DNA of 64,000 nucleotides from Bacteroidota bacterium (GTDB taxonomy: Bacteria > Bacteroidota > Bacteroidia > UKL13-3). This document shows, piece by piece, positions 1-9,927 of this stretch. Positions within the stretch are counted from its first letter, which is position 1. Each line of letters begins with the position of its first letter. The DNA lies in the NCBI GenBank assembly GCA_027482225.1, contig JAIXWD010000023.1, positions 110,480 through 174,479 on the forward strand. The letters are read 5' to 3'. Made by a program: the position numbers and the translations under genes. Below the pieces are notes generated by a model. The model had not been told where the DNA came from and made no database searches. It was given only the letters and a program-made list of their open reading frames with translations.

Positions 1-843
1 AAACCAAACACATCTATTCGTACAACTTACCAAAGTGGAAATTCCATTTTCCCTGCACGTTTCAGTGTATCAAGCTTTGGTGATTATTGGAGTAGTGGTT
101 TTGCTATATCAAACAAAACAGATGTACAATTGGATAGTGGTGTTGTTGGTTACAACAAAATATACAATGCTGTAGTTGCGCTAGGTGCTGACTCAACAGA
201 AAACTATGCAGTTGCGCAACAAGATGCCCGTATTATTTTAACCGGAAATGCAGCAGGTAAACAATTAGAAGGAGTGTATGTAACCAACAGCAATTATGCA
301 TATTTAAGTATGAGGTGGGGCGATGGTTTTGCCCGTAGGTTTAGCGATACAGATTATTTTAAATTGAACATGATTGGTTATAAAAATGGTGTAACAACCG
401 ATACCGTTCCTTTCTATTTGGCACAAAATGGCAACATTGTTAACACGTGGACTTGGGTTGATTTAAAACCATTAGGAAATGTTGATAGTGTATTATTCCG
501 TTTGTCATCATCAGATGTGGGGCAATTTGGAATGAATACTCCTGGGTTTTTTGCTATAGATGAATTTACAACACGTGATGTTTTTGTGGGTTTATCAACC
601 ATAAAAAACAATTTAAATGCAAGCGTATATCCTAACCCAACAACAGGTAAATTTAATTTGAGTGTTGTAGGTAAATCCAATGCTGTTTTGATAACAGTAT
701 ATGATGTTATGGGTAAACAAATGTTGAAACAATCGGTATTTAACAACAGTTGGGTTGATTTAGGTGATTTAGCTAATGGTATTTATTTTGTTATGATTGA
801 AGATAAGAACCTATCAACAGCAGTTCGAGTATTAAAACATTAA
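1..843 (+). CDS. DUF4465 surface protein with T9SS sorting tail (5' end outside window)
   Basis: The frame is open from base 1, so the N-terminus is missing; about 280 codons are visible. The body matches DUF4465: a region around SNKTDVQ, then YAYLSMRWGDGFARRF, then DYFKLNMIGYKNG, and finally FGMNTPGFFAIDEF. The last 75 residues form a type IX secretion C-terminal domain (ASVYPNPTTGKF, then a VYDVMGK core and LANGIYFVMI). The protein is therefore probably exported by T9SS and held at the cell surface. DUF4465 proteins in Bacteroidota include cobalamin-binding surface proteins (BtuH type), and the next gene is a beta-propeller lipoprotein, which fits such a locus. The substrate is inferred. 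A TTG at 130 lies in frame but is internal, not the start. Confidence 0.85.
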   Translation, partial: KPNTSIRTTYQSGNSIFPARFSVSSFGDYWSSGFAISNKTDVQLDSGVVGYNKIYNAVVALGADSTENYAVAQQDARIILTGNAAGKQLEGVYVTNSNYAYLSMRWGDGFARRFSDTDYFKLNMIGYKNGVTTDTVPFYLAQNGNIVNTWTWVDLKPLGNVDSVLFRLSSSDVGQFGMNTPGFFAIDEFTTRDVFVGLSTIKNNLNASVYPNPTTGKFNLSVVGKSNAVLITVYDVMGKQMLKQSVFNNSWVDLGDLANGIYFVMIEDKNLSTAVRVLKH

Positions 844-912
844 TAGAACCAATTTGTAGTTTTAATTGACTTATCATAAATCAAAAGTCAATCAAACTAT
901 ACTTGAATAAAA

Positions 913-1971
913 ATGAAACTCAAGAAATATTTTTTATTATATATAATTTTAATAGTAGTGTTTAGCGCTTGCGAAACTACACCTACTATTACCCCCGAAT
1001 ATCCGCCTATTTTAAATCCTAAAGGAGGTTTGTTTATTTTAAATGAGGGTAATTTTCAATTTAGCAATGCCACATTGGATTATTATGATTTCGAAACTCA
1101 AAAATTATCAACTAATGCTTTTGAAACCACCAACAAACGCAAGTTGGGAGATATACTTCAATCCATAACCCATTATGGCGATAAAGGATATTTAGTAGTT
1201 AACAATTCGCAAAAAATAGAAGTTATTAATATGAATAACTTATCATCTATAGCCACAATCAGTGGTTTTGTTTCGCCAAGATATATGGTTATACATGGCA
1301 AACAAACAGCTTATGTAAGCGAGTACTATAATGGTGGAGTAAAAGTGGTAGACTTAAATACTAACCAAATTACTCAAACCATACCTTTAAGTGGAAACTG
1401 CGATGAATTATTGGTACATAACAACAAACTTTATGCTACGGTATCAAACAAAAAAATGGTATATGTTATAAATACACAAAGTAATGTGGTAATGGATAGT
1501 ATTGATGTAGCTTATGGCCCAAACAGTTTATTGATAGATAAAAACAATCATTTATGGGTGTTATGTTCGGGTAGGGTAATAAATGGTGGTGGTTTTGAAA
1601 ATGGTGCTTTACATAAAATAAATACAGATGCAGATACTGTGCTTCAGTTATTTTATATCACACGCCAAAGTGATCATGGGCCAATTAAATTATGTTGTAA
1701 TGCTAAAAAGGATGTATTGTATTGGATTAATAAGAGTATTTATAAGTATGAAATAGATAAAAATATGGTTTCATCAAAACCATGGCTCACATCATTTAAC
1801 AATAACTTTTGGGCATTAAACTGCGACTCTTTAACTAATGAGGTTTATGTTGGAGATGCCATTGATTTTGTTCAACGATCAACTATTAATAGGTATGACG
1901 AATCAGCAACTTTAAGAGGCACTTTTAAGGCAGGTATTATTACTGGAGACTTTTATTTTTACTACAAATAA
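913..1971 (+). CDS. YncE-like beta-propeller surface lipoprotein (BtuG-like candidate)
   Basis: A 352-residue protein. The N-terminus is a lipoprotein signal with lipobox VFSAC, so Cys20 would be lipidated. The remainder has repeating blade-like units (for example IEVINMNNLSSIATISG, VKVVDLNTNQITQTIPLSG, MVYVINTQSNVVMDSIDV), typical of YncE/DUF5074 seven-bladed propellers. Bacteroidota use such lipoproteins at the surface; BtuG, a vitamin B12 binder, has this fold and often sits with DUF4465 proteins. It lies 69 bp after the DUF4465 gene and its stop overlaps the next start by 1 nt, so the three genes look like the end of one operon. Ligand assignment is inference; the propeller call is firm. 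Confidence 0.8.
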   Translation: MKLKKYFLLYIILIVVFSACETTPTITPEYPPILNPKGGLFILNEGNFQFSNATLDYYDFETQKLSTNAFETTNKRKLGDILQSITHYGDKGYLVVNNSQKIEVINMNNLSSIATISGFVSPRYMVIHGKQTAYVSEYYNGGVKVVDLNTNQITQTIPLSGNCDELLVHNNKLYATVSNKKMVYVINTQSNVVMDSIDVAYGPNSLLIDKNNHLWVLCSGRVINGGGFENGALHKINTDADTVLQLFYITRQSDHGPIKLCCNAKKDVLYWINKSIYKYEIDKNMVSSKPWLTSFNNNFWALNCDSLTNEVYVGDAIDFVQRSTINRYDESATLRGTFKAGIITGDFYFYYK

Positions 1972-2141
1972 TGGATAAAAAAGCAGGAATACGAAAACCT
2001 AAATCCGAGTTGGTTCAAGATGTTCATTATTATATTAACGAAAATGGATATTGGGTGTTTACAGCTTACTATCATCAACAAAGAGGATATTGTTGTAAAA
2101 GTGGTTGCAAACATTGTCCTTATGGATTTAGTAAACAATAA
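1971..2141 (+). CDS. DUF5522-type cysteine-rich mini-protein
   Basis: A 56-codon gene whose ATG shares its A with the TAA of the upstream gene (TAATG), implying translational coupling. The product ends with CCKSGCKHCPYGF, the cysteine/histidine cluster of DUF5522, which probably binds a metal. Upstream residues include DVHYYINENGYWVFTAYYH. The function is unknown. The distinctive C-terminal motif and the tight coupling make this a real gene despite its size. Confidence 0.8.
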   Translation: MDKKAGIRKPKSELVQDVHYYINENGYWVFTAYYHQQRGYCCKSGCKHCPYGFSKQ

Positions 2142-2158
2142 GGAGGTTTTCCTCTTTG

Positions 2159-2212
2159 ATTTTGCCTTTATAATTAATAATTAATTTAGGGACTTTAAAA
2201 GGCAAAATTTTT
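2159..2212 (+). terminator. hairpin terminator after the surface-protein operon
   Basis: A 12-nt arm at 2159-2170 (ATTTTGCCTTTA) pairs with 2197-2208 (AAAAGGCAAAAT), with one mismatch, across an AT-rich loop of 26 nt, and is followed by a short T run. It lies 17 nt after the DUF5522 stop. The rest of the gap to 2427 shows no convincing gene. Confidence 0.5.
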
Positions 2213-2427
2213 CATGCTGAGCTTAAAAAGCCTTTTTAAAACTATTAACTTTAATTAGATTAATCTACTTACAAACCCATATTAAAAAATTTTATTTTAA
2301 TATGCCAAGCATGATATTTTTAGCTTTACATAAAAATGTATAGATACTTTATCTAATTGTTTAGTTTGATCAGTTTGTGCAATAGAAAAGAATGATTGGC
2401 AAACTTGTTGCAGAACTATTATGCTTT

Positions 2428-2766
2428 TTATCCTCCTGCTTTTTTTACTTTATATCCTTTTGAAATCAACCAATTAACAATTTTATCCCTGTGATCGCCT
2501 TGAATAAGCACTTCGTCATCCTTAACACTACCACCTCCACCACAATGTTTTTTAAGATTTGAACCCAGTTCGTTTAAGTCGTTTAATGTTCCTATAAATC
2601 CTGTAATTCGTGATACGATTTTATTGCCGCCTTTTCTATCAAGATATACTTTTAATTGTTGTTGTTGTGGGGGTATGGTTTCAAACTCATTATCATTTGA
2701 TGTATTGAAGTCTAAATCACTATTGGTAGAATAAATCAATCCACCATTTTTATTTTTTGAACTCAT
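2428..2766 (-). CDS. SUI1/YciH family translation initiation factor
   Basis: A 112-residue protein with the eIF1/SUI1 fold in its second half: LKVYLDRKGGNKIVSRITGF, then LGSNLKKHCGGGGSVKDD and VLIQGDHRDKIVNWLISKGY. This family (YciH in E. coli) binds the small ribosomal subunit and affects start-site fidelity. The first 35 residues are polar and probably disordered. Its ATG overlaps the stop of the upstream lipid-kinase gene by 4 nt, so the two are co-transcribed leftward. Family call is secure; cellular role in Bacteroidota is not well defined. Confidence 0.88.
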   Translation of the reverse strand: MSSKNKNGGLIYSTNSDLDFNTSNDNEFETIPPQQQQLKVYLDRKGGNKIVSRITGFIGTLNDLNELGSNLKKHCGGGGSVKDDEVLIQGDHRDKIVNWLISKGYKVKKAGG

Positions 2767-3638
2767 GCTACAATTATTTTTAAGTTAGCCGGAATTAATT
2801 TTATATCAATATGTAAATCCATCATTAGGGGTTCGCCATCAATGTTCACTACTTCTTTTTTTTCTCTTTCAATAATAATGTGTTTTCCACTAAGCACTCT
2901 AACATGTGCTGATTGATGAATGGTTTTATTAAAAATACGTGCACCTAATTGAGGCATTTGATGTATTTTAAATGGTTTAAGTATCGTGATGTCAAATACG
3001 CCATCATTAATATGGGCAGTAGGTGCAATAAAGGCATTGTTACCATATTGCGATCCGTTGGCTACACAAACTAAAAAGGCTTCTTCGGTTATGCTTATAC
3101 CATCAACTTTAATTTTGTATTTTCTGGTTTTATATTTTGCAAACTCTGCTAATGTAATTTTGGTGTATTGCCAAAAACCTCTGTTAGGAGCATTTGCAAA
3201 CATCCAACTAACATGCGCATCAAAACCAACACCCGCAACATTTAAAAAAAACTCGTTATTGGCAATCCCGGTATCCATTAATATGTAATTATAATTATTA
3301 ATAGCTTTAAGAGCCTCTTCTTGTTTCATACTTAAATGCAGATGTCGTGCTAGGCCATTGCCCGAACCTAAAGGTATTATACCAAATAAAATTTCTGTTC
3401 CTGCAATATATTTAGCCGTATTATTTATGGTGCCATCGCCACCAACTGCTACTATAACATCATATTTTTGTGCAACACATGCTTTGGCTAATTCTTTATT
3501 ATGTTCGGTTGATTGGGTGTAAAATAAATCGCAATCGAAAATGTTTTTATTGATGTGTTTATCAACAAGCTCAGCGAAGTTATCTTTTGATATACCTCCT
3601 GAAATAGGGTTGATAATAAAGGCAAGTTTTTTTTTCAC
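2763..3638 (-). CDS. diacylglycerol kinase-like lipid kinase (YegS/BmrU family)
   Basis: A 291-residue protein. It begins KKLAFIINPISGG and carries the nucleotide-binding signature VAVGGDGTINNTA, then FGIIPLGSGNGLARHL, all hallmarks of the DAGK catalytic domain. The C-terminal half (FLVCVANGSQYGNNAFIAPTA, NIDGEPL) is the second domain of YegS-like lipid kinases. It should phosphorylate a lipid such as diacylglycerol or sphingosine-type alcohol using ATP at the inner membrane. The length is normal. It overlaps the SUI1 gene by 4 nt. Confidence 0.9.
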   Translation of the reverse strand: MKKKLAFIINPISGGISKDNFAELVDKHINKNIFDCDLFYTQSTEHNKELAKACVAQKYDVIVAVGGDGTINNTAKYIAGTEILFGIIPLGSGNGLARHLHLSMKQEEALKAINNYNYILMDTGIANNEFFLNVAGVGFDAHVSWMFANAPNRGFWQYTKITLAEFAKYKTRKYKIKVDGISITEEAFLVCVANGSQYGNNAFIAPTAHINDGVFDITILKPFKIHQMPQLGARIFNKTIHQSAHVRVLSGKHIIIEREKKEVVNIDGEPLMMDLHIDIKLIPANLKIIVA

Positions 3639-3692
3639 GAATAGCAGCGTTATTTATACATATATTATATGTATATATCTTAAGGCACAAAG

Positions 3693-4580
3693 TTAATGAT
3701 TCCCAAATTTATATCTAAGGCCTGCATGTAAATCCATCCTTGATATATTATCCGACTCGGTAAAAGTCACAGTTCTTTTTGATTGAGCATTAACATCTGT
3801 AATTGTGGCTTTGGTTAAGGAGCCCGAGTAAGCCCCTAATTTTAAACTTAATGCTAAGTTATAGCCCATATTAATATCCAAAATTCCTTGAAGATTTAAG
3901 CCTATTGTTGATGATTCTATTTTAAAAGGTATAGCTAAACTTGCGTCATTAAGATAACTTGTGTATCCAGCACCTATTGCAATCATAGGCAACACAGATT
4001 GTTTGGTATTGCCAAATTTTATATACAAAGTGGGAGCAAAGTAATGCGTATTAATTTTGTCTGACAAGGGGCCTATCAATGTATCTGTACTTGTATAAAC
4101 CACCACTTTATCAATGTGGTTTTGAGTATTGAAATTACCGTAATGTAAACCTAGTCCTATTCGTGAATTAATAAAATACATAGTATTTACGTGAAATGAA
4201 GTTCCAGTACGTAACTCTGTGAGGTATTTTTTATAAAAATCAGGAAGGTTTCCTTCAGGTAATGGCGCGAATAAGTATCCTAAACCTATAGTTGTAGATA
4301 GGTAAAGTCCTATACCGGAGTTTGTATTTGTTTTTCCCTTATGTTTTAAAAAAATAGAATCAACAGGCAGTATGTTGTACTGGAAATTTTTAATATGTTG
4401 GGTGGCAATATTGCCAAGATTAATAACTCCTCTGTTGTTGTAATAGTAACTAATATATAATGCTCCAAGTTCCTTTATTTTACAAGGAATACTATCATTA
4501 TTAGTTTTTATAATTAAATCTTGAGCCTTTGTATGAATTGTGAAAATGATTAAAAAGGTCAATAAGATAAAGTATTTCAT
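3693..4580 (-). CDS. secreted/outer-membrane beta-barrel-like protein, function unknown
   Basis: A 295-residue protein with a signal peptide (FILLTFLIIFTIHTKAQ). A short N-terminal part (residues 20-75) contains IIKTNNDSIPCKIKELG, often seen before barrels in Bacteroidota. From about residue 90 there are alternating strands (GLYLSTTIGLGYLF, SRIGLGLHYGNF, LNLQGILDINMGYNLALSL) ending in MDLHAGLRYKFGNH, with an aromatic near the C-terminus as expected for an outer-membrane barrel. I do not recognise a specific family. It lies 54 bp upstream of the lipid kinase on the same strand. Confidence 0.7.
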   Translation of the reverse strand: MKYFILLTFLIIFTIHTKAQDLIIKTNNDSIPCKIKELGALYISYYYNNRGVINLGNIATQHIKNFQYNILPVDSIFLKHKGKTNTNSGIGLYLSTTIGLGYLFAPLPEGNLPDFYKKYLTELRTGTSFHVNTMYFINSRIGLGLHYGNFNTQNHIDKVVVYTSTDTLIGPLSDKINTHYFAPTLYIKFGNTKQSVLPMIAIGAGYTSYLNDASLAIPFKIESSTIGLNLQGILDINMGYNLALSLKLGAYSGSLTKATITDVNAQSKRTVTFTESDNISRMDLHAGLRYKFGNH

Positions 4581-4748
4581 TGGTATAATTGATCAGTTAA
4601 TGCTTTATTAAAGACCTACAAATTCGTTTTCTAAAGTAGAAATACAATACTGTAGCATACATATAAATGAGTAAGGCCAACTTTGTCGCTATTGGTTAAT
4701 GAATTTCACTAATATCAAATTTATTTATTTTAAATTAAAAAGAATGAT

Positions 4749-4785
4749 AAAAAAAAACGCTGTTGAATATACAACAGCGTTTTTT
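4749..4785 (-). terminator. terminator of the ATP synthase operon
   Basis: A perfect 9-bp stem ACGCTGTTG (4757-4765) / CAACAGCGT (4772-4780) with a 6-nt loop is flanked by an A run on the left and a T run on the right. Read leftward it ends the atpG transcript 18 nt after its stop. The A/T flanks would also let it act on rightward transcripts. Confidence 0.85.
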
Positions 4786-4803
4786 AAAGATTGGTTAAAA
4801 AAA

Positions 4804-5682
4804 TTAACCTGCACTTTGTGCTGCGGCACCACTTACTATTTCCGAAATTTCGGTTGTAATAGCAGCCTGACGAGCACGGTTGTATTCTACTTTTAAGCTT
4901 TTTAATAAATCACCAGCGTTTTCTGTTGCTTTATCCATAGCCACCATACGAGCACCATGCTCAGAGGCAAATGAATCAAGCAAAGCACGATACAATTGTG
5001 TTTTCAAAATTCTGGGAATCAATTCTTCTAAAATTTCAACATCTGAAGGTTCAAAAATGTAGTCGTTCTTTTTGCCGTTTTTAGCTTTAACACCGAAGTT
5101 ATTTAAGTTAATTGGCAAAAACGATTCGTTTGTTAAAATTAAAGTTGCTGCGTTTTTAAATTGATTATACACAATTTCAATCGCATCAAATTTTTTGGTT
5201 TTAAACGCATCAAGTAAAAACGTTCCAATTTCAAAGCCAGCATCACCGCTTAAATTTAAAAATGTATCACGGAAAGTGTAATCCATGTTAACATTTGTTT
5301 TTGCAAAAAACTCTCCTCCTTTTTTACCTATTGGTAACACGGTAATATTTTTACCCGCATATTTTTCTTTAACTAAAGTGTTAGCTAATTTAGCTACATT
5401 ACTGTTAAAACCTCCACACAAACCTCTATCACTAGTAATAACAACTAATAATACATTGTTTACTTTACGCGATTCAAAATACACTTTTAACGAATCTACT
5501 TCAACACTGTCAGCTAAGTTGCCAAGAATTCCATTTAGTTTCTCGGCATAGGGGCGCATTTGAATAATGGCATTCTGAGCCCTGCGCAATTTTGTAGCAC
5601 TTACCAGCTTCATCGCTTTGGTAATTTGTTGGGTTGATGTAACCGAAGTGATACGTGTACGTACTTCTTTTAAATTTGCCAT
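4804..5682 (-). CDS. atpG: F1 ATP synthase gamma subunit
   Basis: A 292-residue central-stalk subunit, full length. It starts MANLKEVRTRITSVTSTQQITKAMKLVS region and ends RARQAAITTEISEIVSGAAA, the two helices that form the rotating coiled coil inside the alpha3beta3 ring. The conserved LLVVITSDRGLCGGFNSNV is present. It is the last gene of the leftward operon, 83 bp after atpA. The beta and epsilon genes (atpD, atpC) are absent here, as is usual in Bacteroidota, where they form a separate pair. Confidence 0.97.
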   Translation of the reverse strand: MANLKEVRTRITSVTSTQQITKAMKLVSATKLRRAQNAIIQMRPYAEKLNGILGNLADSVEVDSLKVYFESRKVNNVLLVVITSDRGLCGGFNSNVAKLANTLVKEKYAGKNITVLPIGKKGGEFFAKTNVNMDYTFRDTFLNLSGDAGFEIGTFLLDAFKTKKFDAIEIVYNQFKNAATLILTNESFLPINLNNFGVKAKNGKKNDYIFEPSDVEILEELIPRILKTQLYRALLDSFASEHGARMVAMDKATENAGDLLKSLKVEYNRARQAAITTEISEIVSGAAAQSAG

Positions 5683-5765
5683 TTTTAATGATGATTGGTT
5701 GATGATGTAACCGGTTGAATTTATTTAATAATTCAACCGGCAACTATCAACTATTTTCTATTCGC

Positions 5766-7346
5766 TTAAGCGCTATATTTTGATGATAATTCTTTAGCTA
5801 CCAACTCAATAGTGTTGGTAACATCATCACTTAAATTACCTTTTTTCAACTCAGCTAAAATATTGCTGTGTTTTGCTTCCATATACTGGTGGAAATCGTT
5901 TTCAAACTCACGAACTTTATTAACAGGAATATTGTTTAGTAATCCTTTTGTTCCTAAGTAAATAATAGCTACCTGTTTCTCTACTGTTAATGGTGAGAAT
6001 TGGCCTTGTTTCAAAATTTCCACGTTACGTGCTCCTTTTGCTAAAACCGCTTTAGTTGCAGCGTCTAAGTCTGAACCAAATTTAGAGAAAGCCTCTAATT
6101 CGCGGTATTGGGCTTGATCCAATTTTAAAGTACCCGCTACTTTTTTCATTGATTTGATTTGAGCGTTTCCACCAACACGAGATACAGAAATACCTACGTT
6201 GATAGCCGGACGAACACCAGAGTTAAATAAATTCGACTCTAAGAAAATCTGTCCATCAGTAATAGAAATTACGTTAGTAGGAATATATGCTGATACGTCA
6301 CCAGCTTGTGTTTCGATGATAGGTAAAGCAGTTAATGATCCTCCACCTTTTACTAAATGTTTGATAGATGGTGGAATATCATTCATTGCTTGAGCAATGC
6401 TGTCTGTTGCATTTATTTTTGCAGCTCTTTCTAACAAACGACTATGTAAATAAAACACATCACCTGGATAAGCTTCACGACCTGGAGGACGTTTAAGTAA
6501 CAAAGAAACTTCACGATATGCTACAGCTTGTTTAGACAAATCATCAAATACAATTAAAGCTGGACGACCAGTATCGCGGAAGAACTCACCAATTGCAGCA
6601 CCACCCATAGGGGCGAAAAATTGCATTGGAGCAGGATCTGATGAAGTAGCTGTTACAACAACTGTGTATGGCATCGCACCTTTTTCTTCTAAAGTTTTTA
6701 CCACTTGTGCAACGGTAGAAGCTTTTTGTCCGATAGCCACGTAAATACAATATACAGGTTTACCCGCATCGTAAAATTCTTTTTGATTAATAATGGTATC
6801 AATGCAAACTGCAGTTTTACCCGTTTGACGGTCACCAATAACTAACTCACGTTGTCCACGTCCAATAGGAATCATAGCATCTATTGCTTTGATACCAGTT
6901 TGAAGTGGTTCTTTTACTGGCTCGCGGTAAATTACACCAGGTGCTTTACGCTCTAAAGGCATTTCATATAAATCACCAGTAATTGGGCCTTTACCATCTA
7001 TTGGCAAGCCTAGTGTATTTACAACACGTCCTAGCATACCTTCACCTACTTTAATAGATGCAATACGTCCAGTACGTTTTACTGTATCACCTTCAATTAT
7101 TGAATCTGATGAACCAAGTAATACAGCACCAACGTTGTCTTCTTCAAGGTTAAGTACAATAGCTTGTACTCCGTTTGCAAATTCTACTAATTCCCCACTT
7201 TGAACTTTGGTTAAGCCGTAAATACGTGCAATACCATCGCCCACTTGGAGCACGGTACCAACTTCTTCTAATTCAGCTTCTGATTTAAAGCTGCTTAGTT
7301 GCTCTCTAATGATTGCAGATACCTCATCAGGTCTGATCTCTACCAT
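5766..7346 (-). CDS. atpA: F1 ATP synthase alpha subunit
   Basis: A 526-residue protein with beta-barrel start ([24 protein letters not shown]), P-loop [15 protein letters not shown] and the alpha signature [14 protein letters not shown]. It forms the non-catalytic nucleotide sites of F1. The length is normal and the arginine-finger region is intact in that signature. The start ATG is 8 nt after the delta subunit stop, within the leftward operon. Confidence 0.98.
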   Translation of the reverse strand: MVEIRPDEVSAIIREQLSSFKSEAELEEVGTVLQVGDGIARIYGLTKVQSGELVEFANGVQAIVLNLEEDNVGAVLLGSSDSIIEGDTVKRTGRIASIKVGEGMLGRVVNTLGLPIDGKGPITGDLYEMPLERKAPGVIYREPVKEPLQTGIKAIDAMIPIGRGQRELVIGDRQTGKTAVCIDTIINQKEFYDAGKPVYCIYVAIGQKASTVAQVVKTLEEKGAMPYTVVVTATSSDPAPMQFFAPMGGAAIGEFFRDTGRPALIVFDDLSKQAVAYREVSLLLKRPPGREAYPGDVFYLHSRLLERAAKINATDSIAQAMNDIPPSIKHLVKGGGSLTALPIIETQAGDVSAYIPTNVISITDGQIFLESNLFNSGVRPAINVGISVSRVGGNAQIKSMKKVAGTLKLDQAQYRELEAFSKFGSDLDAATKAVLAKGARNVEILKQGQFSPLTVEKQVAIIYLGTKGLLNNIPVNKVREFENDFHQYMEAKHSNILAELKKGNLSDDVTNTIELVAKELSSKYSA

Positions 7347-7354
7347 AAATTGTT

Positions 7355-7906
7355 TTATTTAGAAATGTAACTGTTTAATAATTCTTGTTTTAGCTTGCCA
7401 AGTTTTCCTGCAATACTTGCATCAAACAACTTGTCTTCTACCTGCACTACAATACCACCGATTAAATTTGCATCAACAGTTGCAGATATATTTATTTTTT
7501 TGCCTGTTTGGCTTTCAATGTGTCCTTTAATTTCAGTAATCACAGCTTCGCTCAATTCAACAGCTGATTTAACAGTTGCGTTAGCAATGTTATTTAAATC
7601 GTTGTATTGTTCTATAAAACCATGAGCAATGGCACCTAAAAAACCTTCACGTTTTTTACGGATTATTATGTCAAAAAACTTGATGGTTATTGGTTGAAAC
7701 TGTTTTTCGAACAAGTGTTTTAATACGGCTAACTTTTTATCTCCCGGAACTATTGGACTAGACAACAAGTTACGCATGTCGCCACTGTTCGATACAATGT
7801 TGGCAAAAGTTCTCATGTCGCTCAACACGGCATCAAGGCTCTTTTGCTCATTAGATAAGTCTAAAATTGACTTAGCGTATCTGGCGGCTACCCTGTATTC
7901 TGACAT
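7355..7906 (-). CDS. atpH: F1 ATP synthase delta subunit
   Basis: A 183-residue peripheral-stalk protein that links the F1 head to the b subunits. It begins with the family helix [15 protein letters not shown] and includes the conserved C-terminal stretch [23 protein letters not shown]. It follows atpF by a 1-nt gap. Length and order fit the canonical F-H-A-G series. Confidence 0.95.
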   Translation of the reverse strand: MSEYRVAARYAKSILDLSNEQKSLDAVLSDMRTFANIVSNSGDMRNLLSSPIVPGDKKLAVLKHLFEKQFQPITIKFFDIIIRKKREGFLGAIAHGFIEQYNDLNNIANATVKSAVELSEAVITEIKGHIESQTGKKINISATVDANLIGGIVVQVEDKLFDASIAGKLGKLKQELLNSYISK

Positions 7907-7907
7907 T

Positions 7908-8402
7908 TTAGTTAAGGCTAATTGAGTTTAAGTTATCGTTTACAAATGCTTCTTGTTGGCCACGGTCTGCTAATTGTTTACGCAATAATTTCTCAGCCAT
8001 ATCAATTGATAATGTGGCAACTTGCGATTTTAATTCGTTCATCGCATTCAATTTTTCACGTTCAATTGCATCTTTAGCTGCAATAATCATTTTATCGCCT
8101 TCAGTTTTTGCATCGCTTTTAGCTTTTGCTAAAATTTGATCTTTCATTTCGCTGGCTTCCTTTAATAAACGATCACGTTCTGCGCGTGCTTCATTTAATA
8201 AACGTTCGTTGTCGTTTTTTAATAATTGCATTTGATCACGTGCAGCTTCAGCTTGTTTTAATGCTCCTTCAATGCTGTCTTCACGTTCTTTTAATGCTGC
8301 TGTAATTGGTTTCCAAGCAAACTTGGTTAACAAAAACATTAAAATTAGAAAAGATAATGTAGACCAAACTACTAATCCAATGCTGGGTGTTACTAATTCC
8401 AT
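7908..8402 (-). CDS. atpF: F0 ATP synthase b subunit
   Basis: A 164-residue protein with one N-terminal membrane helix (LVVWSTLSFLILMFLLTKF), the WKPI motif and a long charged helix (roughly residues 38-155, rich in KAEAE-type heptads). It dimerises to form the stator stalk. It precedes atpH by a single base and follows atpE by 94 bp. Confidence 0.96.
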   Translation of the reverse strand: MELVTPSIGLVVWSTLSFLILMFLLTKFAWKPITAALKEREDSIEGALKQAEAARDQMQLLKNDNERLLNEARAERDRLLKEASEMKDQILAKAKSDAKTEGDKMIIAAKDAIEREKLNAMNELKSQVATLSIDMAEKLLRKQLADRGQQEAFVNDNLNSISLN

Positions 8403-8496
8403 AAGTAAATACTTTTTTCTGTTTGTGATGTTTTTAAAATCGAAAAAGAAAGCCCGATATAGATTCGTAAATCACCATCGGGCTTTACTACTGAGA

Positions 8497-8718
<222 letters not shown>

Positions 8719-8754
8719 TTATGTTTAATAATAAAAAGATTCAAAAAATTAAGT

Positions 8755-9927
8755 TTAGTGATGATCATCATGTTGCGGTTTTTCTAAAGCCATTCCTATA
8801 TATAATGCTGATAGTATGGTAAAAATAAACGCCTGAATGAAAGCTACCACCATTTCAATTACGCTAATGAAAACGATAAATGGAACAGATATGCCAGCTA
8901 CAGCCAGTGATTTAAATATAAATATTAAACAAACTAAACTTAAAATTAAAATATGGCCTGCAGTGATGTTAGCAAATAATCGTATCATCAAAGCGAATGG
9001 CTTAGTGAATAAACCTATAATTTCTACAGGTATCATTAAAGGCCATAACCATTTTGGTACATGTGGCGAGAAAATATGACCCCAATATGTTTTTGTACCG
9101 TTTATGTTAGTTAAAATAAATGTAATTAATGCTAATACTAATGTAACGGCTATGTTGCCAGTAACATTTGCACCTCCAGGAAAAAATGGAACTAAACCTA
9201 ATACATTATTCATCCATATAAAGAAGAAAACAGTGAGTAGGTATGGCATAAAACGGGCATAATTTTCGCCTAAATTAGGACGAGCAATATCGTCACGAAC
9301 AAATATAACAATTGGCTCTAACCAAGCGCCCAAACCTTTTGGAGCACCAATTCCGCGTTTTTTGTATCCATTTGCTATACTAATGAAAATCATTAATAAC
9401 AAAATAACCGACAATAAAAGTGAAGCAATATTTTTAGTGATGGATAAATCAATAACAGAAATTGATTCATCGATATTACCTGAAGCATCTACTGCTTTAA
9501 TATTTTCTTTTTGTTCACCTGGGTTTTTTACTATACGATAATTGAAATGGGTCCCTTGATGTGTGGCATGTCCATGTTCAAATTTACCTGATGAGAAAAA
9601 CTCAAAACCTTTACTGGTATATAAAATAATAGGTAAATGAACTGAAGTATGACCCCATAAATGCCAATCGTGTGCATCGGCAATATGTTCCATAATAAGT
9701 TCTTGGGTGTTAAATTTTTCCTCACCTGAATTGCTATGCTTGTCAACAGCAACAGTTTCAGTTTTTGTGCTTGAATCCGAATTTTCAATCGTTGTTTCAA
9801 CCGACTTGCTAGCATGATTATGCTCATTTTGAGCACTGACAACATTATTTAGGAGTGAAAATGAAACAAAAAATACAGTCGAAAATAGTATGTTTTTGCC
9901 TGATAATCTAGTTGTTATTGGATTCAT
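8755..9927 (-). CDS. atpB: F0 ATP synthase a subunit with Bacteroidota-type N-terminal extension
   Basis: A 390-residue protein. The conserved proton-channel helix KPFALMIRLFANITAGHI, with the essential Arg, lies in the last third. Residues 1-32 look like a signal/membrane segment, and residues 33 to about 165 form a His- and Ser/Thr-rich periplasmic extension (HNHASK, HDWHLWGH, FEHGHATHQG). Enteric AtpB lacks this part but Bacteroidota homologues commonly have it. It ends in HDDHH. Its start overlaps the preceding small membrane protein by 20 nt. Confidence 0.96.
   Translation of the reverse strand: MNPITTRLSGKNILFSTVFFVSFSLLNNVVSAQNEHNHASKSVETTIENSDSSTKTETVAVDKHSNSGEEKFNTQELIMEHIADAHDWHLWGHTSVHLPIILYTSKGFEFFSSGKFEHGHATHQGTHFNYRIVKNPGEQKENIKAVDASGNIDESISVIDLSITKNIASLLLSVILLLMIFISIANGYKKRGIGAPKGLGAWLEPIVIFVRDDIARPNLGENYARFMPYLLTVFFFIWMNNVLGLVPFFPGGANVTGNIAVTLVLALITFILTNINGTKTYWGHIFSPHVPKWLWPLMIPVEIIGLFTKPFALMIRLFANITAGHILILSLVCLIFIFKSLAVAGISVPFIVFISVIEMVVAFIQAFIFTILSALYIGMALEKPQHDDHH

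Noticed and set aside
2214..2427. Small gene or RNA in the gap before the SUI1 gene
   Set aside because: Only very short AT-rich frames with early stops were seen, and no conserved structure beyond the terminator at 2159-2212.
4699..4896. Rightward open frame across the atpG terminator
   Set aside because: It crosses a strong terminator and runs antisense into atpG; its product looks like a shadow translation.
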